A stretch of 64,000 bases of DNA from an uncultured Bacteroidota bacterium (GTDB taxonomy: Bacteria > Bacteroidota > Bacteroidia > Chitinophagales > Chitinophagaceae): NCBI GenBank assembly GCA_903835005.1, contig CAILLK010000141.1, positions 1-64,000 on the forward strand, read 5' to 3'. Below the pieces are notes generated by a model that was not told the DNA's origin, searched no databases, and saw only the letters and a program-made list of their open reading frames with translations. The stretch's first letter is position 1, and each line of letters opens with the position of its first letter. Of this stretch, positions 9,669 through 18,766 are shown piece after piece. A program made the position numbers and the translations under genes.

Positions 9669-9933
9669 AATTGCGTATTCCAACCAGTTCGACAAAGATC
9701 TGAAACTGGTAGCCAAAAGAGGTTATGATATTGACCTGCTCAGGGAAGTCATAAAAGAACTTCATCATTCAGGCAAATTGCATAGCCGTTATCTTACCCA
9801 TAAACTTCACGGAGAATATAAAAATTACCTGGAATGCCATATAAAACCTGATTGGCTGCTTATCTGGAAACAAGACGACACTGCAAAGACAATTTTGTTA
9901 ACCAGGACTGGTAAACATACTGACCTCTTTTAG
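9661..9933 (+). CDS. YafQ-family RelE-like mRNA endonuclease toxin
   Basis: Type II toxin of 90 residues. YafQ-type toxins cut mRNA in the ribosome A site. It aligns along its whole length with YafQ: N-terminal YSNQFDKDLKLVAKRG, then THKLHGEYKNYLECHIKPDWLLIW, then TRTGKHTDLF. The catalytic positions known in YafQ are all present: His50, His60, Asp64, Trp65, His86 and Phe90. A TTG 12 nt upstream would add four residues, but the ATG at 9661 overlaps the antitoxin stop by 8 nt in the usual way and gives the family N-terminus. It appears intact and functional. Confidence 0.88.
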   Translation: MYEIAYSNQFDKDLKLVAKRGYDIDLLREVIKELHHSGKLHSRYLTHKLHGEYKNYLECHIKPDWLLIWKQDDTAKTILLTRTGKHTDLF

Positions 9934-10022
9934 CGTAAATTTTGTAGATCTCAGACGAATCTCCCGTTATTTCCATTGGTTTTCCAAGCTCCCTAAAGAT
10001 ATAAAGCTGATTTTACAGACAT

Positions 10023-10090
10023 TGCTGCCGGGTCTCAAAAACCAATGCAGCCCGAAAATCAGATCCGAAGTTCACAGACCCGGCGCACCA
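10023..10090 (+). repeat. 68-bp palindromic repeat, copy 2 (downstream of YafQ module)
   Basis: The best-kept copy. Its ends are inverted (GCCGGGTCT near the left, AGACCCGGC near the right), so the element can fold into an imperfect hairpin. Its centre CAGCCCGAAAATCAGATCCG and the following AAGTTCA are identical to copy 3 at 54969-55036. It starts 89 bp after the toxin stop codon. Confidence 0.8.
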
Positions 10091-10141
10091 GGTGGGCAAA
10101 GCAAAAAGGATGTTTTATAAAACTCAAAAGTAGTTGCAACT

Positions 10142-10597
10142 TTACCTGATCCCGCTCAGGATATCCTGCTTGCCTTCATAATTCACCGGTATAGTCAGGT
10201 ACACACCATTTCGCCCAGCCCTGATTTTGCCATCGAGTTTTATATCCACATCACTGTTCATCAAAAGTTGCAAGACATTGGGCAATATGTTTTTCAGTTC
10301 CACCTCAAGGGTTACGGGTAGCGAAAAGGTATCTTTTGCAGGCAATATGCATTGGTTTCCTGCATTCATTTTCCCCGCCTGCCTGCCGTTGAGGAATACA
10401 TCCACATCGGCGCTTTTCAGCTTCATGGAGTAGCTGTTTGGGTTGTATAACCGGATATCCATTGCCAGCAATGCTTTGTTATTACTGGCCTGCTTCATAC
10501 TGAAGTTCTCCACACTCTGGTAAATGAGTTCTTTAGGCTGCCTGCAGGCTGCTGACAGCAATACAAATAAAACGGGCAGCCAGCATTTATTTTTCAT
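10142..10597 (-). CDS. LEA14/WHy-like lipoprotein
   Basis: Lipoprotein of 151 residues with a signal peptide and a Cys at 18 in LLSAAC, so it is probably anchored in the envelope. The mature part resembles LEA type 2 (water stress and hypersensitive response) proteins: a beta-sandwich with IRLYNPNSYSMKLKSADVDV followed by GNQCILPAKDTFSLPVTLEV. In bacteria these proteins have no defined biochemical role beyond a suggested stress or envelope function. It is transcribed alone, with the M1 peptidase gene upstream in the same direction and a promoter element 24 nt before the ATG. Confidence 0.75.
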   Translation of the reverse strand: MKNKCWLPVLFVLLSAACRQPKELIYQSVENFSMKQASNNKALLAMDIRLYNPNSYSMKLKSADVDVFLNGRQAGKMNAGNQCILPAKDTFSLPVTLEVELKNILPNVLQLLMNSDVDIKLDGKIRAGRNGVYLTIPVNYEGKQDILSGIR

Positions 10598-10620
10598 AGC
10601 CTGATTTTTATTATTCTCAC

Positions 10621-10628
10621 CAAAACTA
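10621..10628 (-). promoter_or_regulatory. -7 promoter element of the LEA-like gene
   Basis: Reads TAGTTTTG on the minus strand, matching TAnnTTTG, 24 nt before the start codon at 10597. Confidence 0.45.
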
Positions 10629-10674
10629 ATCGATGATCAGCATAAGTTAATCACAAATTTTATCCGCCCGTGTA

Positions 10675-13600
10675 TCAAAAAAGTGCTCTGTTAATCCCCA
10701 CTACATACCTGAATGTAGCATACTGGTCATTGCTGTATGGCGCACGGTTAAGAAATACCGGCAGGTCGAGGCGGATGGTCAGCGGTTTAGCTTTCTCAAA
10801 TACTCCCCAGCTCTTGATTGTAAACGCAAAGCCAACTCCGGCATCCACATGCACATTGCTCCACTGGTATGGCGATGGGGTGATGGCAGAATAATCGGGC
10901 AGCGTAAAATTGCTCAACTCCATAACACCTGCATCGCCAAAAGCATATACATTGGCACGAAGCCATTTGCGGAAGAAGCCAGGCTGCCAGGGCAGGTATC
11001 TTTCAAAACCAATCTCTATATTGGCCGATGCGCCACTCCTGGCCTTATAGCCTTCAAGCAAAATATTATTGCGCTCATCGGGCGAGAAGTAGCCGGAATA
11101 GCCCCTGAGATCAAGCCCGCCGCCCTGCTGAAAATGATTCACATCGTAGCGCGATATGCCTTCCCAGTCGGAAGGAATAAAACCCACACTCCGGGTATAT
11201 TTGTTCTCCATTTGCTCCTCCGGGCTGGCGCCTCCCATATACAGCAGGCTCTCATTGGGCAGGTGTGCGCCCAGGCCATAACGGCCAAAAATGCGGGTGC
11301 GTATTTCCAGCTTGCCCAGGTAATTGTAGTTTATTGATTCCAGTTGGGCATAAGAGTAATCGAATGCATTGGTAAGTAATGGCGCCCTGAAGCTGAATGT
11401 ATACTTACCACCGCTTTTAAAGTAATTGTAGCGGTGGGTCCAAGAAGCATTTAGCGAAGAATTGGGCTGCCCGGCAAAGCTGCTCCAGTCGGCCGGATCA
11501 GGCAGATAGTCAAGTGATGTGCCCCCGGGCCGCCACATGGTTTGTGCATAGAGCTGCAGGGTATTGTTATCATTGGTCAGCCAGTTCAGCCCCCCTCTGT
11601 GGTACCACAATCCATCCAGGTAGCGGCTGTTGATCTGCAATTGCAGTTTGGGCATATTCCTGGTGATAGCTGAGTTGTAGTTGAAAGTATAGTTTACCGG
11701 GTCATATTTCGAATACATTCCTTCACCGGTAAAGGGCAGATATGCATTTTCCTGCAGCAGGTGCGAGTTCCACCATACAGTGGCATCTATATTATACAGG
11801 CTTTGCAGATAGCTCCCTTCAAAGTGGATACCTGCTTTTATGCCATCCACGGCGTTCCACCACAGGTCGGGCCGCACATCCAGCAGGTATTGCCTGCGGT
11901 TCAGCGGGTCATTAAGTCCGCCATCCAGCCGCAGGTTTATGGCATCAGGGCTGATGCATAGGCCACGGCTTTTATAGTTGTCCATATAGTCCTTATCCGC
12001 CAGCCGGAATGATGTATCAATCTGCACATTCCTGATGCCTCCGGGTATCTGCACATCGGCGGTGTATTCCGTATTCAGCTTGCCCCAGCCGGTCCATTTA
12101 GGCAGCAGGGTAGCGTCTGTCTGTTTCTGAAACCACGTATTGGGTATGTAGAAATTATGCATGTCGCCGTCTTTGCCTGTTACGGTAAAGTCAATGGGCA
12201 TCTGCATTTCGCCCTTCCTTCTGAATTTAATGGCAAAGCTGTCAGTTCCCCGGATCTTATGAATGCTGGAGATGCCATAATCAAGCGTCTTGGTTGTCTC
12301 AAACCATTCATCGAAAAACCACGAAAGGTCAGCGCCTGTAAACTGTATGACCGACGCCCTGAAATCTTCGAAATAGGGGTGAGCCATTTTCCACTGCTCA
12401 AAGTAATGGTGCATGGTGGCCTTAAACAGGGAGTCGCCCAGCGTGTATTGCAGGTTGTAAAGCATTGATGCCGTCTTGAAATAAACAAGGCCATAACCGC
12501 CTCCCTGCCCCAGGGCGCTGTGGAAGTCATCGCTATGGGTATTAATTGGCAGGTTATAAACCTGGTTCACCTGCTCATAGGTATACCTGTTCAGGAATGT
12601 GCCATCCAGGGTAGGAGTGGTTGATGCAAAGTGTTTGCGGTAATGCCAAATGGACTCTTTCTCAGGATGTTGCTTTTCTCCTTCAATAGCCAGTGAGCCC
12701 CATGCAGTAAGGAACTGGGTAAAGCCTTCATCCATTGCAGCGCGGTAGGTTTCATTGCTGCCCACCTGTCCGTAAAACCAGTTGTGCCCTATTTCGTGTA
12801 TAAACAGGCCCCTGTAGCCGGGGTCACTGCCGCCATCCATGGTTATCATCGGGTATTCCATGCCGTCGCGCGCATCGGCTGCAACTATCTTGGGGTAGCA
12901 ATACATGCCTATATCCTGCGAGAAGGTTTTAATAATTTTGGTCAGGTATTCAGGTGCATTCTGCCATCCCGAAGCATGTGGCTCCTGCACTATGGCCACG
13001 CACTCTACTCCGTTCCAGGTAGCAGCGCCCAACCGGAAAGACGGGTCTGCAGTAAACGCAAAGTCATGCACATTGTTTCCGGTATAGTGCCATACTTTGC
13101 GCTTGCCTTTTTCATATGGAGTAATGATGCCGGGTGGTTCTTCCCATTTTTTATTGGCGAAGTTTCTGATGTCCAGTTTTTCTCTTAGTGTATCTGGCAG
13201 CACTTCTTCGCGGTTTTGCAATACTCCGGTTGCCTCCAGCACATAGTTCGACGGGAAATCAAGCTGCACATCAAATATCCCGAAGTCGCCATAAAACTCC
13301 CTGTTCAGGTGCTGGTAAGTATCCCAGCCATGCATGCGGTCATAAACGCATATCTTTGGGTACCACTGGCAGCCATTGTAGTGCATAAAGCCCCAGGCAT
13401 TCCACATCTGCATCCTGCGGCGCGTGCCGCCGATATCATAATAAGTATTGAAATTCATCTTGATCACAATTCTTCCTCCGGGCTTTAAAGGATGCGGCAG
13501 ATAAACCTTCAGAATTGTATTATCCATTTCCGACTTTGCATTCTGCCCGTCCACCTGAATGCCATCCACGGTTATCCCCAGTCCGGCAGCCTCTTTCGGC

Positions 13601-14004
13601 CCCATTGGCGATTTCACTTTATTGGCCAGCTCCAGCTCCTGCAGATGACTGCCTTCAATAAACGCGTTCTGGTAAAGGTGGAAGTAAACAAAGTTCAGTT
13701 CATCGGGCGAGTTGTTCCAGTAGATCAGTTGTTCAGCTCCCTCTATGTGGTTATCTTCCTCATGCATACGGGCATAAATGTTGTATTGCACATCCTGCTG
13801 CCAGTAGGCCGCATCTGGTTTTCTGTTCTTCCAGTAATACTGGTTATCAGGCGTCCGGTATAATTTATCCGCCATTGATTTGCCGGGCTCGTCTTGTGGC
13901 CGGCCCATATCCCGCATATTATCGTTCTTGCCGTCTTTAAGCTGGGCAGGTGCAATGGTTGAGAAAAGGCATAAGCATATTATAATGAGTAGTCGTAATC
14001 GCAT
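10675..14004 (-). CDS. M1 family metallopeptidase with C-terminal outer-membrane barrel-like region
   Basis: Long protein of 1109 residues. After a signal peptide (1-20) comes an M1 (gluzincin aminopeptidase) catalytic region, about 60-600. Its zinc site is HEIGH at 403-407 with the third ligand Glu 18 residues later at 426 (MDEG), and DGMEYPMI at 380-387 stands at the substrate-binding GxMEN position. The remaining ~460 residues are rich in alternating aromatic/polar strands (GGLDLRGYSGYF, DAGVGFAFTIKSWG) and end in a terminal Phe, like outer-membrane beta-barrels of the surface-antigen type. A catalytic domain displayed on a barrel is inferred. M1 members with long C-terminal extensions are known in Bacteroidota. 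It is therefore probably an envelope-bound peptidase. Confidence 0.85.
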   Translation of the reverse strand: MRLRLLIIICLCLFSTIAPAQLKDGKNDNMRDMGRPQDEPGKSMADKLYRTPDNQYYWKNRKPDAAYWQQDVQYNIYARMHEEDNHIEGAEQLIYWNNSPDELNFVYFHLYQNAFIEGSHLQELELANKVKSPMGPKEAAGLGITVDGIQVDGQNAKSEMDNTILKVYLPHPLKPGGRIVIKMNFNTYYDIGGTRRRMQMWNAWGFMHYNGCQWYPKICVYDRMHGWDTYQHLNREFYGDFGIFDVQLDFPSNYVLEATGVLQNREEVLPDTLREKLDIRNFANKKWEEPPGIITPYEKGKRKVWHYTGNNVHDFAFTADPSFRLGAATWNGVECVAIVQEPHASGWQNAPEYLTKIIKTFSQDIGMYCYPKIVAADARDGMEYPMITMDGGSDPGYRGLFIHEIGHNWFYGQVGSNETYRAAMDEGFTQFLTAWGSLAIEGEKQHPEKESIWHYRKHFASTTPTLDGTFLNRYTYEQVNQVYNLPINTHSDDFHSALGQGGGYGLVYFKTASMLYNLQYTLGDSLFKATMHHYFEQWKMAHPYFEDFRASVIQFTGADLSWFFDEWFETTKTLDYGISSIHKIRGTDSFAIKFRRKGEMQMPIDFTVTGKDGDMHNFYIPNTWFQKQTDATLLPKWTGWGKLNTEYTADVQIPGGIRNVQIDTSFRLADKDYMDNYKSRGLCISPDAINLRLDGGLNDPLNRRQYLLDVRPDLWWNAVDGIKAGIHFEGSYLQSLYNIDATVWWNSHLLQENAYLPFTGEGMYSKYDPVNYTFNYNSAITRNMPKLQLQINSRYLDGLWYHRGGLNWLTNDNNTLQLYAQTMWRPGGTSLDYLPDPADWSSFAGQPNSSLNASWTHRYNYFKSGGKYTFSFRAPLLTNAFDYSYAQLESINYNYLGKLEIRTRIFGRYGLGAHLPNESLLYMGGASPEEQMENKYTRSVGFIPSDWEGISRYDVNHFQQGGGLDLRGYSGYFSPDERNNILLEGYKARSGASANIEIGFERYLPWQPGFFRKWLRANVYAFGDAGVMELSNFTLPDYSAITPSPYQWSNVHVDAGVGFAFTIKSWGVFEKAKPLTIRLDLPVFLNRAPYSNDQYATFRYVVGINRALF

Positions 14005-14348
14005 TTTGAGAATTTGGGTTAAAAATAGAATTTTATGGGTAAACGGATAATGCTTGTTTCAGAGCTTTTACCCTTTACGCGGAATATCTCTGAATTAACC
14101 GTCCTATTTCTCTCATTTGTGATGAGCGTTTTGGATAATCCTTATATGTCTCATAAAATGGCCTCTTTCGCTTAATTGAACGTAAATTCGAATCGAACAG
14201 GAGCCTAAAAGATTTTGGGATAAAATTGTGGTTTGCAGGTAAAGTAAGATACGAATTAAAGTGGCTGCATTTTTTTCAGAAAAATCGAAGCTTTTAATTT
14301 AAGCTATTTCAGCAGGTATTGAGATGTATTAACAATACTTCTGGCATT
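14005..14348. other. Divergent intergenic region at the strand switch
   Basis: About 345 bp between the divergent M1 peptidase and DUF255 genes. Genes to the left are mostly minus and genes to the right mostly plus. I see no RNA gene, palindrome array or DnaA-box cluster in it. Confidence 0.5.
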
Positions 14349-14356
14349 ACCTTTGC
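14349..14356 (+). promoter_or_regulatory. -7 promoter element of the DUF255 gene, apparently leaderless
   Basis: TACCTTTG matches TAnnTTTG and ends three bases before the ATG at 14360, so the transcript should begin about at the start codon. Confidence 0.5.
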
Positions 14357-14359
14357 CTT

Positions 14360-16399
14360 ATGGCCAACAGACTGATTAATGAACAAAGCCCATACCTGCT
14401 TCAGCATGCGCATAACCCGGTAGATTGGTACCCTTGGGGTGATGAGGCGTTTGAACGGGCGGCAAAGGAGCATAAACCACTTATAATAAGCATAGGTTAT
14501 GCAGCATGCCACTGGTGCCATGTGATGGAGCATGAGAGCTTTGAGGACGAGGATACGGCAGCCTATATGAATGAGCACTTTGTATGCGTGAAGGTGGATC
14601 GGGAGGAGCACCCCGATGTGGATCATATGTATATGGATGCCGTGCAGGCAATAGCAGGCAATGGAGGCTGGCCGCTGAATGTGTTCGTTTCGCCCGGGCG
14701 AGCTCCGTTTTATGGGGGTACTTACTATCCGCCGAGACCGGCATACAGCAGGCCATCGTGGATGCAGATACTGCACCGTATGAATGAAATATGGACCTCA
14801 CAGCAGGATGAAGTGATGGCTCAGGGAGATCAGTTGCTAAAGCACCTCCGACAGGCATCGCAACGTATTACGGTGCAGGCAACTGATAAGCTTGATGAGT
14901 CTGTTTTAAGAAAAATTACAGACAACTTACTGAAACAAGGAGACAAGCAATGGGGCGGATTCGGGAATGCACCGAAATTTCCGGGTACAATGGCTGTCAG
15001 TTTTCTGCTGGAGTATTTCCATTATACCGGGTACAAGCCTGCGCTGGACCACGCTTTGCTGAGCCTGGACTGCATGATTGCGGGTGGTATTTATGATCAG
15101 ATTGGCGGGGGATTTTCCAGGTACTCTACCGACAGGGAATGGCTTGCCCCGCACTTTGAAAAGATGCTGTATGATAATGCACTGCTTATTATGGCCTTGT
15201 GTGATGGTTTTAGGGCCACCGGGAGTGTACACTACAAGCGGATAATTGAGGAGACGGTTTGTTTTGTGGAAAGGGAACTTAAAGATAAAAGCGGCGGTTA
15301 TTATTGTGCCCTGGATGCAGACAGTGAAGGTGTGGAAGGGAAATTTTATACCTGGACATGGGATGAATGGATAGAAGCCCTGGGAGAAAATGATGTGGTT
15401 GCTGAGCAGTATTTCGGTATAAAGAGAGCTGGAAACTGGGAGGGTACCAACATTCTCCATATTGCAAAGACCCAGGAGGCAATAGCCCTGGACAGCGGAT
15501 TAAGTGTTGATGAGGTACAAATGCGTATAAACAGCGTGAAAGGCTTGCTGCTGAACAGGAGAGCTGCAAGGCAGAGGCCACAGACCGATGATAAATGCCT
15601 GTTGTCGTGGAATGCGCTGATGAATACAGCTTTGACCAAAGCCGGAATAACTTTGTTTACATCAGACCAGCAACTGGCGGAGGGCTATCTGCGCCGCGCT
15701 GAAGAGCATATGGTATGGATGCTTGGCGCTTTTGATACCGATGGAGGCTTGTTGCACACCTGGAAAAACGGGGTTGCCAGGATAGCTGCAAAACTGGATG
15801 ATTATGCTTACCTGGTGGACGCATTGCTGCAACTTGGCTCAGGTGCCGGCAATCCGGAATATATACTGGAAGCTGCCAGCCTTATGGAGGATGTTTGCAG
15901 AGTTTTCGGGGATGAGGGCGGCTATTTTTATTATACATCATCAGGCCAGAAGGATATACCAGTGCGGAAGATAGATACTTATGACGGTGCTCAGCCATCA
16001 GCCAATGCCGTTATGGCGCGCAATTTATTAACCTGCGGTTTATGTTTGGGGCGTACAGACTGGACTGAACGCGGGGAAATGATGATTTATAACCTGTCGG
16101 ATACCATATCCAGATACAGTTATTCTTTTGGCTATTGGGCCATGATGCTGCAACGGCAGTTAAAGGGGATGAAAACCATTATTTTCTCGGGTAAAGGAGC
16201 AGAGGTCGAAATGAGGAAATTGCAGTCAAATTGGCTTCCTGAGGCTTATTTAATTATATTGGACAAAGAAATATCTGAAGTGCCGGTTCTGGAAAATAAA
16301 TATTTTGACGGTAAAATGTCTATATTTGTCTGTTCGGGACACACCTGCCTATCGCCTGTAAGCAGTGCCAGTGAAGCACTTCAGCAAATAACAGTTTGA
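14360..16399 (+). CDS. Thioredoxin-fold DUF255 protein (YyaL/SSP411 family)
   Basis: Protein of 679 residues matching the YyaL/spermatogenesis-associated 20 family along its length. The N-terminal thioredoxin-like domain (about 1-165) starts with the family signature [21 protein letters not shown] and carries a CHWC motif at 50-53. The remainder is an alpha/alpha-toroid like glycan-processing six-hairpin enzymes. The conserved N-terminus supports the chosen ATG. No signal peptide is present, so it is cytosolic. The biochemical function of the family is not established; a redox or sugar-epimerase-like activity has been proposed from the fold. It precedes gldK by about 180 bp and is probably not part of that operon. 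Confidence 0.88.
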   Translation: MANRLINEQSPYLLQHAHNPVDWYPWGDEAFERAAKEHKPLIISIGYAACHWCHVMEHESFEDEDTAAYMNEHFVCVKVDREEHPDVDHMYMDAVQAIAGNGGWPLNVFVSPGRAPFYGGTYYPPRPAYSRPSWMQILHRMNEIWTSQQDEVMAQGDQLLKHLRQASQRITVQATDKLDESVLRKITDNLLKQGDKQWGGFGNAPKFPGTMAVSFLLEYFHYTGYKPALDHALLSLDCMIAGGIYDQIGGGFSRYSTDREWLAPHFEKMLYDNALLIMALCDGFRATGSVHYKRIIEETVCFVERELKDKSGGYYCALDADSEGVEGKFYTWTWDEWIEALGENDVVAEQYFGIKRAGNWEGTNILHIAKTQEAIALDSGLSVDEVQMRINSVKGLLLNRRAARQRPQTDDKCLLSWNALMNTALTKAGITLFTSDQQLAEGYLRRAEEHMVWMLGAFDTDGGLLHTWKNGVARIAAKLDDYAYLVDALLQLGSGAGNPEYILEAASLMEDVCRVFGDEGGYFYYTSSGQKDIPVRKIDTYDGAQPSANAVMARNLLTCGLCLGRTDWTERGEMMIYNLSDTISRYSYSFGYWAMMLQRQLKGMKTIIFSGKGAEVEMRKLQSNWLPEAYLIILDKEISEVPVLENKYFDGKMSIFVCSGHTCLSPVSSASEALQQITV

Positions 16400-16580
16400 A
16401 AAAAAAGAATAATAGATTAGTGTATTTTGTCAAGTAAGTTTCTGTAGAATAATTAACAATTTTTCCCGGAAGCTTGTATTTTTCGAAAAAACTTTGAATA
16501 TTGTGCATCGGTTTAGTGTTGAGAGGAGGAAATGGATGAAATTATTTAGTTGCAACATTGCAAAAACACCAGATAGTAGT

Positions 16581-17846
16581 ATGAAAAAAACTTCCCTGAA
16601 GGTCTCAGCTTTAGCATTGCTCGTACTTGCTGCAAGCTGCGGGAAATCGGGCTCCAATGGCCAGTTAGTAGGCGATCAAACGAGAATGAATTATAAGGCG
16701 CCACTGCCTATAGGCATGGTTTATGTTCCATCCGGATCCTTTAAAATGGGAGCCAGTGATGAGGATATACGCGGAAGAAATGACGCCACGATTCATACCA
16801 TACAAATGGTAGGTTTTTACATGGACGCCACTGAAATATCCAACCAGGAATACAGGCAGTTTACCAACTGGGTTAGGGATTCCGTAGCCAATACCATCCT
16901 CGGTAATTTCAAGGATATGCCGGACGGCTCTACCAGGCTGGATATGAGCAAGCATATCAACTGGAAAGATCCTGAACTGCAGGACCAGTTATCGTCTATA
17001 TATATACCTGCTGAATTATCCGGCTGGGGTGTAAAAACCTTTGATGTCAGCAAGTTTGTATACCATTATACGTCATTCGACTATGGCAACTCTGTGAGGC
17101 ACCCCACAGAAACCCAGATCAAGTACGTAAATGCATTTGATATCCCGAGCTATCCGGATACAACTGTATGGATCAAACAGTTTAATTATTCATTCAACGA
17201 GCCCATTGCCCAGCAATATTTCTGGTTCCAGGGCTTCAATAAATATCCTGTTGTAGGAATTAACTGGAAACAGTGTAATGCCTTCTGCGACTGGCGTACG
17301 AAAGTGTGGAGAGCTGAGCGCGAAAGAGAGCACCAGTATACTGAAAGCCGTTTCCGCCTTCCTACGGAAACTGAGTGGGAATATGCAGCAAGGGGTGGCC
17401 GTAATGAATCTCCTTATCCATGGGGCGGTCCATACATTATCAATAAAAAAGGATGTTATCTTGCGAATTTTAAACCACAGCGAGGCAACTATGCGGCTGA
17501 CGGAGGATTATATACTGTACCGGTTGACAAATATGCCGCGAATGATTATGGCCTGAAGAATATGGCAGGTAACGTGTCTGAGTGGACTTCATCTGAATAT
17601 GCAGGTGGCAACTATAATCAGCAGGCTGATCTGAATCCGAACGTAGAATACAATGTTCAGCCGGGCGATGCACAGTGGATGAGGCGCAAAGTGGTGCGCG
17701 GAGGTAGCTGGCGCGATGTTGCTTACTATCTCCAGGTAAGTACCCGCGATTATGAATACCAGGATACCGCAAAGGCATACATAGGATTCCGCTGTGTATA
17801 TACAGAAGTTAACCCGGCCCTGACCAACAGGAAAGCAATCAGATAA
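16581..17846 (+). CDS. gldK: Gliding motility/T9SS lipoprotein GldK
   Basis: Outer-membrane lipoprotein of the T9SS core. GldK and GldN form the periplasmic ring beneath the outer membrane. From the ATG at 16581 the protein has 421 residues, a signal peptide and lipidation Cys at 20 (LLVLAASC). The frame is open 29 codons further upstream, but that extension would bury the signal peptide, so it is rejected. The mature part is a formylglycine-generating-enzyme/sulfatase-modifying fold: MVYVPSGSFKMG, then RLPTETEWEYAARGG, then NMAGNVSEWTSSEY, and VRGGSW near the C-terminus. It is the first gene of gldKLMN, with gldL starting 48 bp downstream. Confidence 0.95.
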   Translation: MKKTSLKVSALALLVLAASCGKSGSNGQLVGDQTRMNYKAPLPIGMVYVPSGSFKMGASDEDIRGRNDATIHTIQMVGFYMDATEISNQEYRQFTNWVRDSVANTILGNFKDMPDGSTRLDMSKHINWKDPELQDQLSSIYIPAELSGWGVKTFDVSKFVYHYTSFDYGNSVRHPTETQIKYVNAFDIPSYPDTTVWIKQFNYSFNEPIAQQYFWFQGFNKYPVVGINWKQCNAFCDWRTKVWRAEREREHQYTESRFRLPTETEWEYAARGGRNESPYPWGGPYIINKKGCYLANFKPQRGNYAADGGLYTVPVDKYAANDYGLKNMAGNVSEWTSSEYAGGNYNQQADLNPNVEYNVQPGDAQWMRRKVVRGGSWRDVAYYLQVSTRDYEYQDTAKAYIGFRCVYTEVNPALTNRKAIR

Positions 17847-17894
17847 GAAACTAAAACATCCAAATTAAAAATAAACAAAGAAAAACCAGCTAAT

Positions 17895-18716
17895 ATGAAT
17901 CCAATAGTTCTGTTTTTTGAGACCAATCAAGGTAAGTATATAAAAAATCTCCTTATCGGGCTTGGTGCCTCGGTTGTGTTGCTCGGTGCCCTTTTCAAGA
18001 TCCAGCACTGGCAGGGTGGTGGAACAATGCTTACAATAGGCATGTGTACAGAAGCATTTATCTTTGCCATGCTTGGATTAATACCTCCTCACAGCGATTA
18101 CTATTGGGAGCGTTTTTACCCGGACATTACTGAGAGCCCGCACGTTGAAGCATACCGTAAAGGAATCAAGCACGGCGGATTACCTAAACCAGGTGAGCCA
18201 CCAACAAAATCTCTTGATAAGATGCTGGAAGAAGCTCAGATAAACACGCCTAATCTGAAAAAACTGAGTGATAATTTTCAGAATTTCAATAAGGCAGTGG
18301 GCCAGATTAAGGATATGTCGGATGTTACTGCAGCAACAGGCACTTATTCTCAGAGTGCAAGAGATGCCGCTGAAGCATTGGGCACTATGAAGAATACCTT
18401 TATCGGCGCTACAAAAACTATGAGCGCTTTCAACGAGGCAGCTGAAGACACTACTAAATTCCACGATCAGGTAGTAGTATTATCCAAAAATCTGGGTACG
18501 CTGAATTCTATTTACGAAGTAGAATTGTCGGATGCGAATAACCATCTTAAAGCGATGAATAAATTCTACAGCAGCCTTGTAAATGCATCTGAAGCTATGG
18601 CGTCAAGTGCAAAAGATGCAACTGATACAAGAGAGCAGATTGGCTTGTTAGCTAAAAACCTGACTACACTGAACCAGGTTTATGGCAATATGCTCTCCGC
18701 TATGCAAGGCCGTTAA
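17895..18716 (+). CDS. gldL: T9SS/gliding motor protein GldL
   Basis: Inner-membrane motor subunit, 273 residues. Two transmembrane helices lie at about 18-36 and 43-63, separated by the conserved KIQHWQGGGTM. The second helix contains a Glu (E53 in CTEAF) at the membrane position that is functionally important in GldL of the proton-driven GldLM motor. The cytoplasmic part is helical and likely coiled coil (about 110-273), with repeated VVVLSKNLGTLNSIYE and IGLLAKNLTTLNQVYG segments. It works with GldM, encoded 50 bp downstream, to convert proton flow into rotation that powers secretion and gliding. Confidence 0.95.
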   Translation: MNPIVLFFETNQGKYIKNLLIGLGASVVLLGALFKIQHWQGGGTMLTIGMCTEAFIFAMLGLIPPHSDYYWERFYPDITESPHVEAYRKGIKHGGLPKPGEPPTKSLDKMLEEAQINTPNLKKLSDNFQNFNKAVGQIKDMSDVTAATGTYSQSARDAAEALGTMKNTFIGATKTMSAFNEAAEDTTKFHDQVVVLSKNLGTLNSIYEVELSDANNHLKAMNKFYSSLVNASEAMASSAKDATDTREQIGLLAKNLTTLNQVYGNMLSAMQGR

Positions 18717-18766
18717 TTAATAATTTATTGCAGTAAACAATTAATGTTCATAGTAAAAGCTAAATA

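Noticed and set aside
9272-10090. Classical integron cassette with attC sites
   Set aside because: The layout is similar, but the GTTRRRY/RYYYAAC core sites of attC are not present at the repeat ends and no integrase gene is in the window.
16494-16580. Upstream extension of gldK by 29 codons
   Set aside because: It would place a charged stretch before the lipoprotein signal peptide; the ATG at 16581 gives a normal lipobox.
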